From the NCBI GenBank assembly GCA_026018925.1, contig JAKSZU010000016.1, positions 29,354,877-29,418,876 on the forward strand: 64,000 nucleotides of DNA, in the 5' to 3' direction. Positions within the stretch are counted from its first letter, which is position 1, and each line of letters begins with the position of its first letter. Origin of the DNA: Tupaia tana. Its lineage: Eukaryota; Chordata; Mammalia; Scandentia; Tupaiidae. A program made the position numbers and the translations under genes. Of the stretch, positions 11,881 to 22,700 are shown piece after piece. A model generated the notes under the pieces. That model did no database searches. It was not told the origin of the DNA and saw only the letters and a list, made by a program, of their open reading frames with translations.

Positions 11881-12137
11881 TCTTGCTATTTGACTGAGAC
11901 GTTTCATTTCCTTTAAAATATTTATGCAGCAGGATATTTATAGATGTACTAATTATATTAATGAGCTATTAGAGGCAACTTAAATATTCAACAATTTAAG
12001 ATGTATTAAATATTCATATGCATACAATGTTAAATCTATAAGACAGGCTATTGTAAAGCTATTCAAAATGTTTTGGTGGAATAACTTTGAAAGACTTTCG
12101 AAATAATTGATAACGGCAGGGCATAAAATGTTATATA

Positions 12138-12391
12138 GGGGGCTTGCTCCATGGTGTGGTGGTTAAGGTGCTTGGATCCCACATGGCTGATCATGAAGCT
12201 TTAGTCCTGGATCTCATGGCTTGAGAAACAAGCCAGGTACATGTGCACCTGAAAGGAGGATGAGACGGAGAAGGGATTGCAGTGTGACCACCCCCTATGA
12301 TTGGTGCTTTTTCCTCTCCTTCTCTTTCTCTCTCTGGCCGCCTCTCTCTGGTGAGTAAACATGCCCTCTTGACAAAAAAAAAAAAAAAAAG
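12138..12391 (+). repeat. Family-A SINE, older subtype
   Basis: The head is 'catggtgtggtggttaaggtg', followed by the body and the 'ccctcttgacaaaaa' end with a poly(A) tract. Confidence 0.75.
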
Positions 12392-12429
12392 GCATATAGA
12401 ATGTGATATTAATATTTTATATTTCTACT

Positions 12430-12820
12430 GCATGTTCTCCAACATATTTAGAAATTTTAAAAATGACCTCATTGAAGTAAAAGATGAATAACTGCTAGAG
12501 GCTGGGAGGGATGGGATGGGCAGGAGAGGGATGCTGATTAATGGAAACAAAATTACAGATAGATAAGAGGAATAATGTCTGGTGCTATAAAATACAGTAG
12601 CGAGAGTGTGGTTAACAACTGTATGTCTCAGAGTAGCTATAAAAAGAAGATATCGACTGTCTCTTACACAAAGAAATAACAAATGGTAGAGATGATGGGT
12701 ATACTAATTACCTTGATTTAATCATCACACACTGTATTCCGGTACTGAAGAACCACATCGTGCCCCACAACTATGTGCAATTATTATATTTAATAAAAAA
12801 CTGTGTTGTACTACTACCAG
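12430..12820 (+). repeat. Old L1 3' end (L1M type)
   Basis: The series 'gctgggagggatgggatgg', 'gatagataagaggaataatg', 'gtggttaacaactgtatgt' and 'aattaccttgatttaatcat', ending in an A-rich stretch, follows the mammalian-wide L1M 3' UTR pattern. Confidence 0.7.
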
Positions 12821-13004
12821 GATTTCAAACTCAATTGCCCACAGCCCACAGAGAAATACCACAGAGAAAAAGCTGACAGGAAAGCTGATTAGTAAAATGC
12901 ATCACTCTTCCTTTCTCTTATTTTTCTGAAAACATTCAACCTTCTTGATCTAGCTTTGGCTTTTACAATTATCTTTTCTCCATATATATATATACATATA
13001 TATA

Positions 13005-13222
13005 GGTTTTGCCATAGGGTGCATACACTCACCAGAAACAGAGAGGGAAAGTGAGAAATCACATCCCAGAGGGGATGACCACACTGCCATCTCTTCTCCT
13101 CTTGGAATTTTGGGCCTGCACACACACATGCCTGGGGTGACTTTGAAGTCACCGGGTCCAGGACTAAACTACGTTCGGCCATGTGGGAGTCCAGTGCCTT
13201 AATCACCATGTCACTCAGTGAC
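13005..13222 (-). repeat. Family-A SINE
   Basis: Antisense copy with a left end in 'ggttttgccatagggtgca'. It is preceded by a short (TA)n tract. Confidence 0.75.
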
Positions 13223-13519
13223 TCTCCCTACTCTTACTGAAAACCAGGCACAGAAAAATGTCTCCAGTGTCAGCAAGTATCATCATTGGTAAGAAAGCCC
13301 AGCATCAAGGAACAGTAACAAGGAAAGTAACCAAAGGGGTGACTATTGCTCACTGGGGAGAGAAGCTCTCTAAAGACAGCAGCACCCCTCCCCCCCAGCC
13401 CAAAGTTATTCTTTTTAGAACAGGCTAAAACCCAAGCATTACTAGAATTTGTAATTTATTCAGGGATGACAGAAATGTAGCTTTAAATGTGAATTTTAAT
13501 TTGTAGTAACTTGAGATTT

Positions 13520-13522
<3 letters not shown>

Positions 13523-13555
<33 letters not shown>
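13523..13555 (+). repeat. (TG)n microsatellite
   Basis: Uninterrupted TG dinucleotides, variable in most mammals. Confidence 0.95.
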
Positions 13556-13556
<1 letters not shown>

Positions 13557-13734
13557 TATGTCCATGCACTTTTTGAAGACTCCAATGTACACATGTAAGT
13601 ACATAGATACATACATACATACATGTATATGTATATGTATAACCAAACAAAAGATATTGGGGGCTTCAAGTACCAACTTGACTTCTAACATTCTCACTTA
13701 TGCACAAGAATAGAAAAAAGACTAGAAAAGCTAC

Positions 13735-13975
13735 AGGGCTGGCTCAGTGGTATAGTGATAACATGCTGCTCAAGTCATGCTGAACTCATATGGAAGATCT
13801 CTGGTTCGTTTCCCCAATTCGTCTGCACAAGCCAGGCGCAGGCACCCACGATCCTGGTGGTCTGGGAAGGCTGGCGGGGATCATGGCATGAGGCACTGTT
13901 GGGGGGCTTATCTTTCTTCCTTGCTTTCTTTCCTTCTCTCACTTTTTTTCTTAAGAAACTTAAGGGGAAAAAAAG
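13735..13975 (+). repeat. Family-B SINE
   Basis: The head 'gggctggctcagtggtatagtg' is well preserved. The B-box-like part reads 'ggttcgtttcc', and the CT block and T tract follow. Confidence 0.75.
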
Positions 13976-14700
13976 AAATATACAACAGGATGCAACTATA
14001 AACGTAATTTTAATGATTTATTTTCTTTCCACCTTTTCTGTTTGGTAAACCTTATCTCTTCTTTTATTCAGAAAACTGTAACCTCCTCTCATGCTGTTTT
14101 CCCTACTTAGTAATCATTTTAGGAGATACTGGGTAGTTCAAAAAAAAGAATAGTCCTATCCTGAAGTTTGTCTCTGACTACATTTTTACATATATCCACA
14201 CATGTACCTTCTTATAGATCATACTATTATTTATGAAATTATTACTTCCAAAGTGTCAGACTTTTTTTTTGAAAATTAAGAATGCAAAAAATTGTCTCAT
14301 TTTTTTACTTCCTTATGGCTTATCCTCATCATTTTTTAGTCTAATTTCAACTGCATTTTTCTTTCCTCCTTTAAGTCATACCTATCTTCCTTAATTATAG
14401 CTACGTGATGTTAAGCAATTTTCTAATCTAGTGGTAGAGTCCACTGATGACCCAGTTTTGGCAGTTCACTGTCCAAAGTGCCTTTTACTATATGAAATAT
14501 TAGGACATCCCATAATTCTTTTGACAGGCATGGCTTTTGAAACAGAAAGAAAGCTCTAAAGTTTAAGCTAGCATGCCTGTGCCACTTCTCAGACACATGC
14601 TTCTCTGGAGAGTCACTTTATAAAAAAAGAGATTAAAAAAGGAAAAGGAATGTAGTGAAATAGTACAGTACTCAATCTAGGAACAAAGAATATCATAGGC
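13976..14700. other. No recognised feature
   Basis: AT-rich and unrecognised. Confidence 0.4.
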
Positions 14701-14862
14701 TTGGAACTAGCAGATAGTATGGTGATTAAAGCGCTAGACTCCCACATGGCTGACAGCGGTTCAAGTCCCTGACTTGGCGGCTTGCGTTCTCGCTTTTCCT
14801 CTCTCTCTGTCTCTGGTGAGCACACATGCCCTATAGCAAATTTAAAATAAATAAGTAAATAA
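14701..14862 (+). repeat. Family-A SINE, short deletion form
   Basis: The head is complete (ggttcaagtccctgacttgg) but the body jumps directly to the CT block and the 'ccctatagcaaattt' end. About 100 bp of the middle is missing. Its tail is (AAAT)n. Confidence 0.75.
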
Positions 14863-16082
14863 AATAAAATAATTCTTTTTTAAAAAAGAATGTAACAGGC
14901 TCAGCCGATCAAGGAAATGACAAAATAATTGGAGAAAATTATAAACAATGCTTCTTGCAATCCTCAAAATAAATTATAGATCTCAGTTGGACGTGCACAG
15001 CAATCTTCACATAGCTCCTCCTCTGGCCGATGTAGGTTTAAAGGGTGAGGCTTTATGCAAAATAAGTTCGTTTGACCATTTTTCTATTCGCAAAACTTAT
15101 ATTTTATAAAAATTGGGAAAACAGAGAGAAAAAAAAATCTCAATTTCATTTTTAACCAGCCATTTTTTTTTCTAATTTCTTTCTTTAGCTATAAAAATGA
15201 TCTATTTTTAAAAGTATTAAATAAAAAGAGAAAATAAAAAAATTCAAATAATAATGACATAAAACAACAGCATCCTAGCTGTTAGGCTGGTATTACTGGA
15301 CCGGGAAACATTATAATTAATTTTTCAAGAAAGGCTTGATATAACCTTTTAAATGAGAAGTGTTTTCTTTTTTCAATGTGTGATATCAAACCTTAAGGGC
15401 TTTCTTCCCACTGAAGCATTAAAAAGTGAGATTTCTGATTTCTTGTTGACAGTGTTTAAATGAGTATGTCAGTTTATAATTACAAATGCAAGGGAAGAAC
15501 TTTTTATAGCTGAATATTTAACACATATTAATTTTATAACACAACTACATAATTCTTGTCTCATTTCGTCCATGCATTCTCTCTACAAAGTAGGTAACTC
15601 AAGTCATTCACTTCAAAATTTGAAAAAAGTTTCTGAGATGATGAGTCCACTATGAAAATAGGGATATGACCAGTTGCTCCGTAGCTTTTCCTTATATGAC
15701 TGTCTGCATGTGCTTTAATGCCATAGTCCTTACAGGCAAAAAAAAGATCTAGAGGAGTAGAAGGAAAATATTTCCTGTAGAGGGATGGGGCAGTGGTTAA
15801 ATTGACTACATTTATGATTTTCACTTTGTTTAATTATAGAAGACTTCTCATTCTTGTAGCACCTCTTGAGTGAGATTGCAGGCCACCTGATTAGTGTGGA
15901 AATGAATTTCTCTACTGCTCTCTACTTCCCTGTGACCTCCTGCAAATAGGGTGAGGTCGTTTATTTCCTGTGAACTTGATTTCTATCCTTGTAGTTGAAT
16001 CACAGAGTATAGAAAACATCTAATAGCAGATTAAGAAATATAGACATTTCTGAAGAGTTTTTGCTCTATAACTTCCTTGTAA
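14863..16082. other. No recognised feature
   Basis: AT-rich. A minus-strand open frame at 15561-15824 shows no family that I can name. Confidence 0.45.
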
Positions 16083-16097
16083 AATAATTAACCTTTT

Positions 16098-16355
16098 TTT
16101 TTTTTGGAGAGGTTTTTGCTATAGGGCGCGTGCGCTTGCCAGACACACAGAGACAGTCAGAGAGATAGAAAGCAAGAAATCACCCCCTAGAGGGGATGGC
16201 CATGCTGCAATCCCTTCTCCACCATTCTCCTCTCGGGATCTTGGACACGCATGCACACGCGTCCGGCATGAGTTTAAGCCACCGGGTCTGGGCCTCGACC
16301 TGAGGTCGACTACTTGGGAGTCCAGCGACATAGCCATTACGCTAACTGCGGTCCC
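16098..16355 (-). mobile_element. Young family-A SINE with target-site duplication
   Basis: Flanked by aataattaacctttt (16083-16097) and aataatgaacctttt (16356-16370), which differ at one base. CpG-rich. Confidence 0.9.
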
Positions 16356-16559
16356 AATAATGAACCTTTTATAGAATTTTTTTTCTTTTTCCAGTTGGAT
16401 CACAAAGAGTGCTTGAAGACTTCTGATCAAACAAATCTAAACTATGATTGGCCAACTACATGCCTTCCTGGTGTGGTAGCTTAGGGTTATTTTTATTGCT
16501 GACTCTAAATATTCATAGCCAATACTCTAGATGGAGACAGTCTAAAGGAAAGTTTTATT

Positions 16560-16770
16560 TGTGATAATACTTAATAAGGGCCACACATTTTAGATGCATA
16601 ATCTGGTTTTATGCTCCCGTAAACATTATGCAGCATGTATTATTATTATCTTTATTTCACAAATGAAGAAATGGAAGCATATCAAATTCTGTCATTAGAC
16701 TGTGGAGCAGCAATTCTAGCTCATGTGGAGCAACTCCAGAGCCTACCAGTGGTTTCAGTCTTGACTAGAA
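16560..16770 (-). repeat. MIR SINE fossil
   Basis: Recognised by 'attattatctttatttcaca' followed by 'gaagaaatggaagcatatc', the reverse complement of MIR. Confidence 0.6.
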
Positions 16771-16834
16771 GCTTTTTCTTAATTTTATCAATTTTCTCCC
16801 AAATTTGGAGTTTCCACTTGTAGAAGATTTTTTT

Positions 16835-16919
16835 TAATATATTATTTTCTAATTGACAAAAATTGTGTGTGTATGTAAGTATGTATGTATGTGTATGTGT
16901 GTGTGTGTGTGTGTGTATG

Positions 16920-16974
<55 letters not shown>

Positions 16975-17099
16975 CAACCTGATGTTTTGATATACATATA
17001 CACTGTGGAATGGAAAATTAAAGCACGTATACATTAACTCACATGCTTCTTAATATTCTGTGACGAAAACACTTAAAATCTATTCTCTTGGGAATTTTC
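16835..17099 (-). repeat. Old L1 3' UTR, left part, host of the young L1
   Basis: The reverse complement reads as an L1MA-like 3' UTR. It continues after the young L1 at 23917, so the young element split it. It includes a TG run followed by a TA run at 16864-16968. Confidence 0.75.
16864..16968 (+). repeat. (TG)n(TA)n microsatellite
   Basis: Mixed GTAT/TG repeats run into about 20 TA units. A long TA run like this is unstable and prone to assembly error. Confidence 0.95.
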
Positions 17100-17116
17100 A
17101 AGAATACAATACGTTG
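17100..17116 (+). repeat. Target-site duplication, left copy
   Basis: aagaatacaatacgttg is identical to 23900-23916. It bounds the L1 insertion. Confidence 0.95.
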
Positions 17117-18534
17117 ACCTTCCTGGACTGCCAGCAGGCAATAGCGTGTCCTGCAAGCCTCTGGCCAGCAAGGGACACTGAGGGAGGGTCACCTCTGACC
17201 CCCACCTCACTTCCAGACCCCCAGGCCCCAGACTCCACCTTCTAGACCTTCCTGGACTGCCAGCAGGCAATAGCGTGTCCTGCAAGCCTCTGGCCAGCAA
17301 GGGACACTGAGGGAGGGTCACCTCTGACCCCCACCTCACTTCCAGACCCCCAGGCCCCAGACTCCACCTTCTAGACCTTCCTGGACTGCCAGCAGGCAAT
17401 AGCGTGTCCTGCAAGCCTCTGGCCAGCAAGGGACACTGAGGGAGGGTCACCTCTGACCCCCACCTCACTTCCAGACCCCCAGGCCCCAGACTCCACCTTC
17501 TAGACCTTCCTGGACTGCCAGCAGGCAATAGCGTGTCCTGCAAGCCTCTGGCCAGCAAGGGACACTGAGGGAGGGTCACCTCTGACCCCCACCTCACTTC
17601 CAGACCCCCAGGCCCCAGACTCCACCTTCTAGACCTTCCTGGACTGCCAGCAGGCAATAGCGTGTCCTGCAAGCCTCTGGCCAGCAAGGGACACTGAGGG
17701 AGGGTCACCTCTGACCCCCACCTCACTTCCAGACCCCCAGGCTCCAGACTCCACCTTCTAGACCTTCCTGGACTGCCAGCAGGCAATAGCGTGTCCTGCA
17801 AGCCTCTGGCCAGCAAGGGACACTGAGGGAGGGTCACCTCTGACCCCCACCTCACTTCCAGACCCCCAGGCCCCAGACTCCACCTTCTAGACCTTCCTGG
17901 ACTGCCAGCAGGCAATAGCGTGTCCTGCAAGCCTCTGGCCAGCAAGGGACACTGAGGGAGGGTCACCTCTGACCCCCACCTCACTTCCAGACCCCCAGGC
18001 CCCAGACTCCACCTTCTAGACCTTCCTGGACTGCCAGCAGGCAATAGCGTGTCCTGCAAGCCTCTGGCCAGCAAGGGACACTGAGGGAGGGTCACCTCTG
18101 ACCCCCACCTCACTTCCAGACCCCCAGGCCCCAGACTCCACCTTCTAGACCTTCCTGGACTGCCAGCAGGCAATAGCGTGTCCTGCAAGCCTCTGGCCAG
18201 CAAGGGACACTGAGGGAGGGTCACCTCTGACCCCCACCTCACTTCCAGACCCCCAGGCCCCAGACTCCACCTTCTAGACCTTCCTGGACTGCCAGCAGGC
18301 AATAGCGTGTCCTGCAAGCCTCTGGCCAGCAAGGGACACTGAGGGAGGGTCACCTCTGACCCCCACCTCACTTCCAGACCCCCAGGCCCCAGACTCCACC
18401 TTCTAGACCTTCCTGGACTGCCAGCAGGCAATAGCGTGTCCTGCAAGCCTCTGGCCAGCAAGGGACACTGAGGGAGGGTCACCTCTGATCCCCACCTCAC
18501 TTCCAGACCCCCAGGCCCCAGACTCCACCTTCTA
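17116..18534 (+). promoter_or_regulatory. Eleven-copy 129-bp monomer array, L1 5' promoter region
   Basis: Monomer starts fall at 17116, 17245, 17374 and so on to 18406, exactly 129 bp apart. I found only two differences among the eleven: C to T at 17743 (monomer 5) and C to T at 18489 (monomer 11). The array is richer in G and C than its flanks. Tandem promoter monomers at the L1 5' end are known best from mouse L1; a promoter role here is inferred from position. Each monomer holds GGGTCA-CCTC-TGACCC, an inverted hexamer resembling nuclear-receptor half-sites, and GGAAG-type ETS-like sites. The first base is shared with the target-site duplication, so the first monomer is effectively complete. 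Confidence 0.9.
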
Positions 18535-18758
18535 GGAAGGTAAGTGTCTTTGGGATCCTCCCTAGTACTGATCCCCTTTGAAAAAGGAGATTCTGCTTGT
18601 TAGACACTTCTGTAGAGTTCCCCGCCTGAAAACACAGTGGTAAAAACAACAGAAGAGAGACTTCAACAAACAGCTATTCACATCAAAAAGGAAAGACTCT
18701 TACTTCTCGTGGGACAGAAGTTCTCCCAAGAAGTCTTTAAAAGGGAAGTAATCCTCCA
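18535..18758 (+). promoter_or_regulatory. Unique part of the L1 5' UTR
   Basis: A non-repeated 224-bp leader between the last monomer and ORF1. It contains no ATG. A perfect splice-donor consensus, AAG|GTAAGT, lies at 18537-18545, directly after the monomer junction. Confidence 0.85.
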
Positions 18759-19718
18759 ATGGCTAAAGGTGGAAAAAGAGCCTCAGGTTTGAATAAACAA
18801 GAAAATATGTCTCCAACAAAGGAAAATGCCCCTCCATGTTTCGTAAATATGGAGGACGTTACCAAAATGACAGACACAGAATTCCGAACATTCATGGTGA
18901 CCAAATTCTGTGAATTGGAAAAAAAAAGAGACAATGAACTACAGGAAATTAGGAAGTCCTTCCAGGATATGAAAGAAGAAATGGATACTCTGAGAAAGAA
19001 TCAGGTGGAACTATTAGAGATAAAGTCTATAATACAAGAAATCAAAAACTCTCTGGAAAGTATTAAGAGCCGATTAGACCATGCTGAAGATCGAATCTCT
19101 GATGTAGAAGATAAAACCTCTGATCTAGAAAAAAACTACAAAAAGATCAAGAAAATAACTAAAAAACATGAGGATAATATACGAGAAATACTAGACTCTA
19201 TTAGACGCCCAAACATCAGAATAATCGGCATCCCAGAAGGTGAAGAAACTAATAGCGGAATGGAAAATCTATTCCATGACATCTTGGAAGAAAATTTCCC
19301 AAGCCTAGAGAGGCACCAAACCATCCGGACCCAAGAAATACAAAGGACCCCAAATAGAATCAACCCCAGAAGATCTTCCCCAAGGCACATCTTAGCCAGG
19401 CTGTCTAACGTCACAGAAAAAGACATGATACTAAAACTGGCAAGAGAGAAACGAGAAATAACTTACAAAGGCCATCCCATAAGACTAACACCAGACCTCT
19501 CATCAGAAACAATGCAAGCAAGAAAAGAATGGGAAGACATACTGAAAGTGTTAAGAGAGAAACAATTTCAGCCAAGACTATTATACCCTGCAAGATTATC
19601 CTTCATTTGGGAAAAAAAGATTAAAATCTTCTCAGACAAACAAAACCTGAAAGAATTTGCCAACACCAGACCAGCTCTTCAAGAAATCCTGAAGAAAGTA
19701 CTGTTCCAGGAAAACTAA
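18759..19718 (+). CDS. LINE-1 ORF1 protein, RNA-binding chaperone
   Basis: 319 residues, slightly shorter than human L1 ORF1p (338). In this family the protein forms trimers, coats L1 RNA and acts as a nucleic-acid chaperone in the cytoplasmic L1 particle. What is visible: a short N-terminal tail, a charged helical coiled-coil region at about residues 50-150, an RRM-like domain beginning at residues 149-158 (RRPNIRIIGI), and a C-terminal domain from about 248 with the conserved QARKEW (253-258) and YPARLSF (276-282) stretches. The ATG is the first in the 1.64-kb leader, with G at +4. ORF2 starts 44 bp after the stop, as in other mammalian L1s. No frame damage. Confidence 0.97.
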   Translation: MAKGGKRASGLNKQENMSPTKENAPPCFVNMEDVTKMTDTEFRTFMVTKFCELEKKRDNELQEIRKSFQDMKEEMDTLRKNQVELLEIKSIIQEIKNSLESIKSRLDHAEDRISDVEDKTSDLEKNYKKIKKITKKHEDNIREILDSIRRPNIRIIGIPEGEETNSGMENLFHDILEENFPSLERHQTIRTQEIQRTPNRINPRRSSPRHILARLSNVTEKDMILKLAREKREITYKGHPIRLTPDLSSETMQARKEWEDILKVLREKQFQPRLLYPARLSFIWEKKIKIFSDKQNLKEFANTRPALQEILKKVLFQEN

Positions 19719-19762
19719 AGACGCAACAGCCAGAAACAAAGAACTAACAGGCAACTAAGACA
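19719..19762 (+). other. L1 inter-ORF spacer
   Basis: A 44-bp A-rich gap between the ORF1 stop and the ORF2 ATG. In human and mouse L1s ORF2 is translated from the same RNA by an unconventional low-efficiency mechanism; the same is inferred here. Confidence 0.85.
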
Positions 19763-22700
19763 ATGGCTAACTTAAATGTCGGTACAGACCCTATAACATC
19801 GATAATAACATTGAATGTTAATGGGTTAAATTCTCCAATCAAGAGACACAGACTGGCTGAATGGATAAAAAAACAGAAACCCTCTATCTGTTGCCTACAA
19901 GAAACCCACCTCATGGAAAAAGACATACATAGACTGAAAGTGAAGGGGTGGAAAAAGGTTTTCCATGCAGTTGGGAACCAAAAAAGAGCTGGAGTTGCGA
20001 TACTAATTTCTGACAAAATAGGCTTTAAAACAAAAAGTGTCCAAAGAGACAAAGAAGGGCACTATATCATAGTAAAAGGCTCTATAGATCGAGAAGATAT
20101 AACGCTTATTAATATCTATGCTCCTAACACAGGAGCACCCAAATATGTGAAGGAAAGATTGTTAGATCTGAAAGGGGAGATAGACTGCAACACACTAATT
20201 GTTGGAGATCTCAACACCGCATTATCCCCTCTGGACAGATCATCTAGGCAAAAAATAGGTAGAGAGATCAAGGACCTAAATGATACCATAAATCAATTGG
20301 ACTTAACAGACATCTATAGAACTTTCCACCCAAAAACCACAAGATATAGTTTTTTCTCACCCCGACATGGAACTTTCTCGAAGATTGACCACATCATAGG
20401 ACACAAAGCAAGCCTCTGCAGATTCAGAGGCATAGAAACTATTTCCAGCATCTTCTCTGACCATGATGGAATTAAACTCGAGTTTAATTTCAAGAGAAAT
20501 CCTCAAAAATACCTAAAAACATGGAAACTAAATAACCTACTCCTGAATGACTCCACTATTACCGAAGAAATAAAGTCCGAAATCAAAAGATTCATGGAAG
20601 CCAATGACAATGAAGATACAAGTTTCCATAATCTTTGGGACACTGCCAAAGCAGTCATAAGAGGGAAGTTCATAGCAATTAGTGCACATAAGAGGAAGAC
20701 AGAGAAAAGGCTAATGGATCACCTAACATCAAGCCTTAGAGAATTGGAAAAGCAACAGCAAAAAAATCCAAAAAATTACAGGAGAAAGGAAATAATAAAG
20801 ATCCGAGCAGAAATAAATGAAATAGAAAATAAACGTACTATACAGAAAGTAAGTGAAAGCAAAAGCTGGTTCTTTGAAAGGATAAACAAAATTGATACTC
20901 CACTAGCGAGACTTATTAAGAAGAAGAGAGAAAGGAACCAGGTGAATCAAATCTGCAATGAGGCTGGTAACATAACAACAGACATAGTAGAAATTCAAAA
21001 CATCATTAGAGGATACTTTGAACATCTATACGCTAAGAAACAAGATAATCTGGATGAGATGGACAAATTCCTGGACAAATATAATCTACCAAGAATGAGC
21101 CAGGAAGAAATAGAAAGTCTGAATAGGCCCATAACAAGCCAGGAGATTGAATCAGTAATAAGTAACCTCCCAACAAAGAAAAGCCCTGGACCCGATGGAT
21201 TCACCTCTGAATTCTACAAAACTTTCAAAGAAGAGTTAACTCCCATTCTGCTCAAATTATTTCTAAAGATCCAAAAGGGTGAATCTCTCCCTAATTCATT
21301 CTATGAAGCCTCTGTCACCCTCATCCTCAAAACAGATAAGGACAGGACAAGGAAGGAAAACTATAGACCAATATCTCTGATGAACATAGACTCAAAGATT
21401 CTCAACAAGATACTAGCAAATCGTATTCAACAGCTTATACAGAAGATCATACACCATGATCAGGTAGGCTTTATTCCAGGAATGCAAGGTTGGTTCAACA
21501 TACGCAAAACCATAAATGTAATACACCATATTAATAGGAAGAAAGACAAAAACCATATGGTCATATCGATTGACGCAGAAAAAGCATTTGATAAGATACA
21601 ACATCCCTTCATGATCAAGACTCTTAGCAAAATCGGCATAGAAGGGCCATTTCTCAATACAATAAAAGCCATCTATGAAAAACCCATAGCGAACATCATC
21701 CTGAATGGAGAAAAGCTGAAAGCTTTCCCACTAAACACAGGAACAAGACAAGGATGCCCACTTTCTCCTCTCCTTTTCAATATAGTACTGGAAGTCCTCG
21801 CCAACGCAATCAGAAAAGAGGAAAAAATAAAGGGCATTCGAATAGGAAAAGAAGAGGTGAAACTCTCTCTATTTGCAGATGACATGATTGTATACATAGA
21901 AGACCCAATGGTCTCCATGGAAAAACTACTGGAAGTAATACATGAATTCAGTAAAGTTGCAGGATATAAAATCAATATACAGAAATCGATAGCATTTCTA
22001 TATACGAATAACAGGCAGACTGAGATAGAACTGAAAAAACTTATTCCGTTTACCATAGCCACTAAAAGTATAAGATATTTAGGAATAAATCTAACCAAAG
22101 AAGTTAAAGACCTCCACAAGGAAAACTACGAGAAGGTAAAAAAAGAAATTGAAAATGACACAAAAAAATGGAAGGACATCCCATGTTCATGGATTGGAAG
22201 AGTTAATATAATCAAAATGGCAATTCTACCCAAATTAATCTACCTATTTAATGCAATGCCAATCAAAGTACCAGACACATTCTTCACAGATCTAGAAAAG
22301 ACAATCTTAAAATTTGTCTGGAATCATAAAAGACCCCGTATTGCCAAAGCACTTCTACACAAGAAGAATGGAGTGGGTGGCATCTCAATCCCCGATCCAA
22401 AAATATATTACAAAGCTGTGGTAATAAAGACAGCATGGTATTGGCACAGAAACAGACATGTGGACCAATGGAACAGAATAGAGTCCCCAGAAATAAGTGC
22501 CCAAACATACAGTCAACTGATCTTTGACAAGGGGTACCAGTCAATCCAGTGGGAAAATGTAAGCCTCTTCAGCAAGTGGTGCTGGAGAAACTGGACTTCC
22601 ACTTGCAGAAAGATGAATCTGAACCCCTACCTCTCTCCTTTGACAAGAATCAAGTCAAGGTGGATCAAGGATCTAAATCTAAGACCTCAAACTATAAAGC

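Larger units (their letters stand above)
11155..12137 (+). repeat. Old L1 fragment, interrupted by later SINEs
   Basis: The parts at 11155-11310 and 11885-12137 resemble the L1 ORF2 tail and beyond. 'aaatgagatacagcatttta' is like the conserved aatgagataccacct segment. '12040-12130' resembles the segment around the conserved 'gcagccataaaa' region. SINEs at 11318 and 11640 sit between them. Confidence 0.45.

Noticed and set aside
15561-15824. Minus-strand 87-residue open frame
   Set aside because: No recognisable family, no splice or promoter context, AT-rich sequence where such frames occur by chance.
17073-18500. 475-residue minus-strand open frame as a repeat-protein gene
   Set aside because: It only reads the L1 promoter monomers backwards; the 129-bp period keeps any open frame open. 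No start context or homology supports it.
17116-18534. CRISPR-like or satellite array
   Set aside because: The units are directly adjacent with no spacers and are joined to an L1 inside one target-site duplication.
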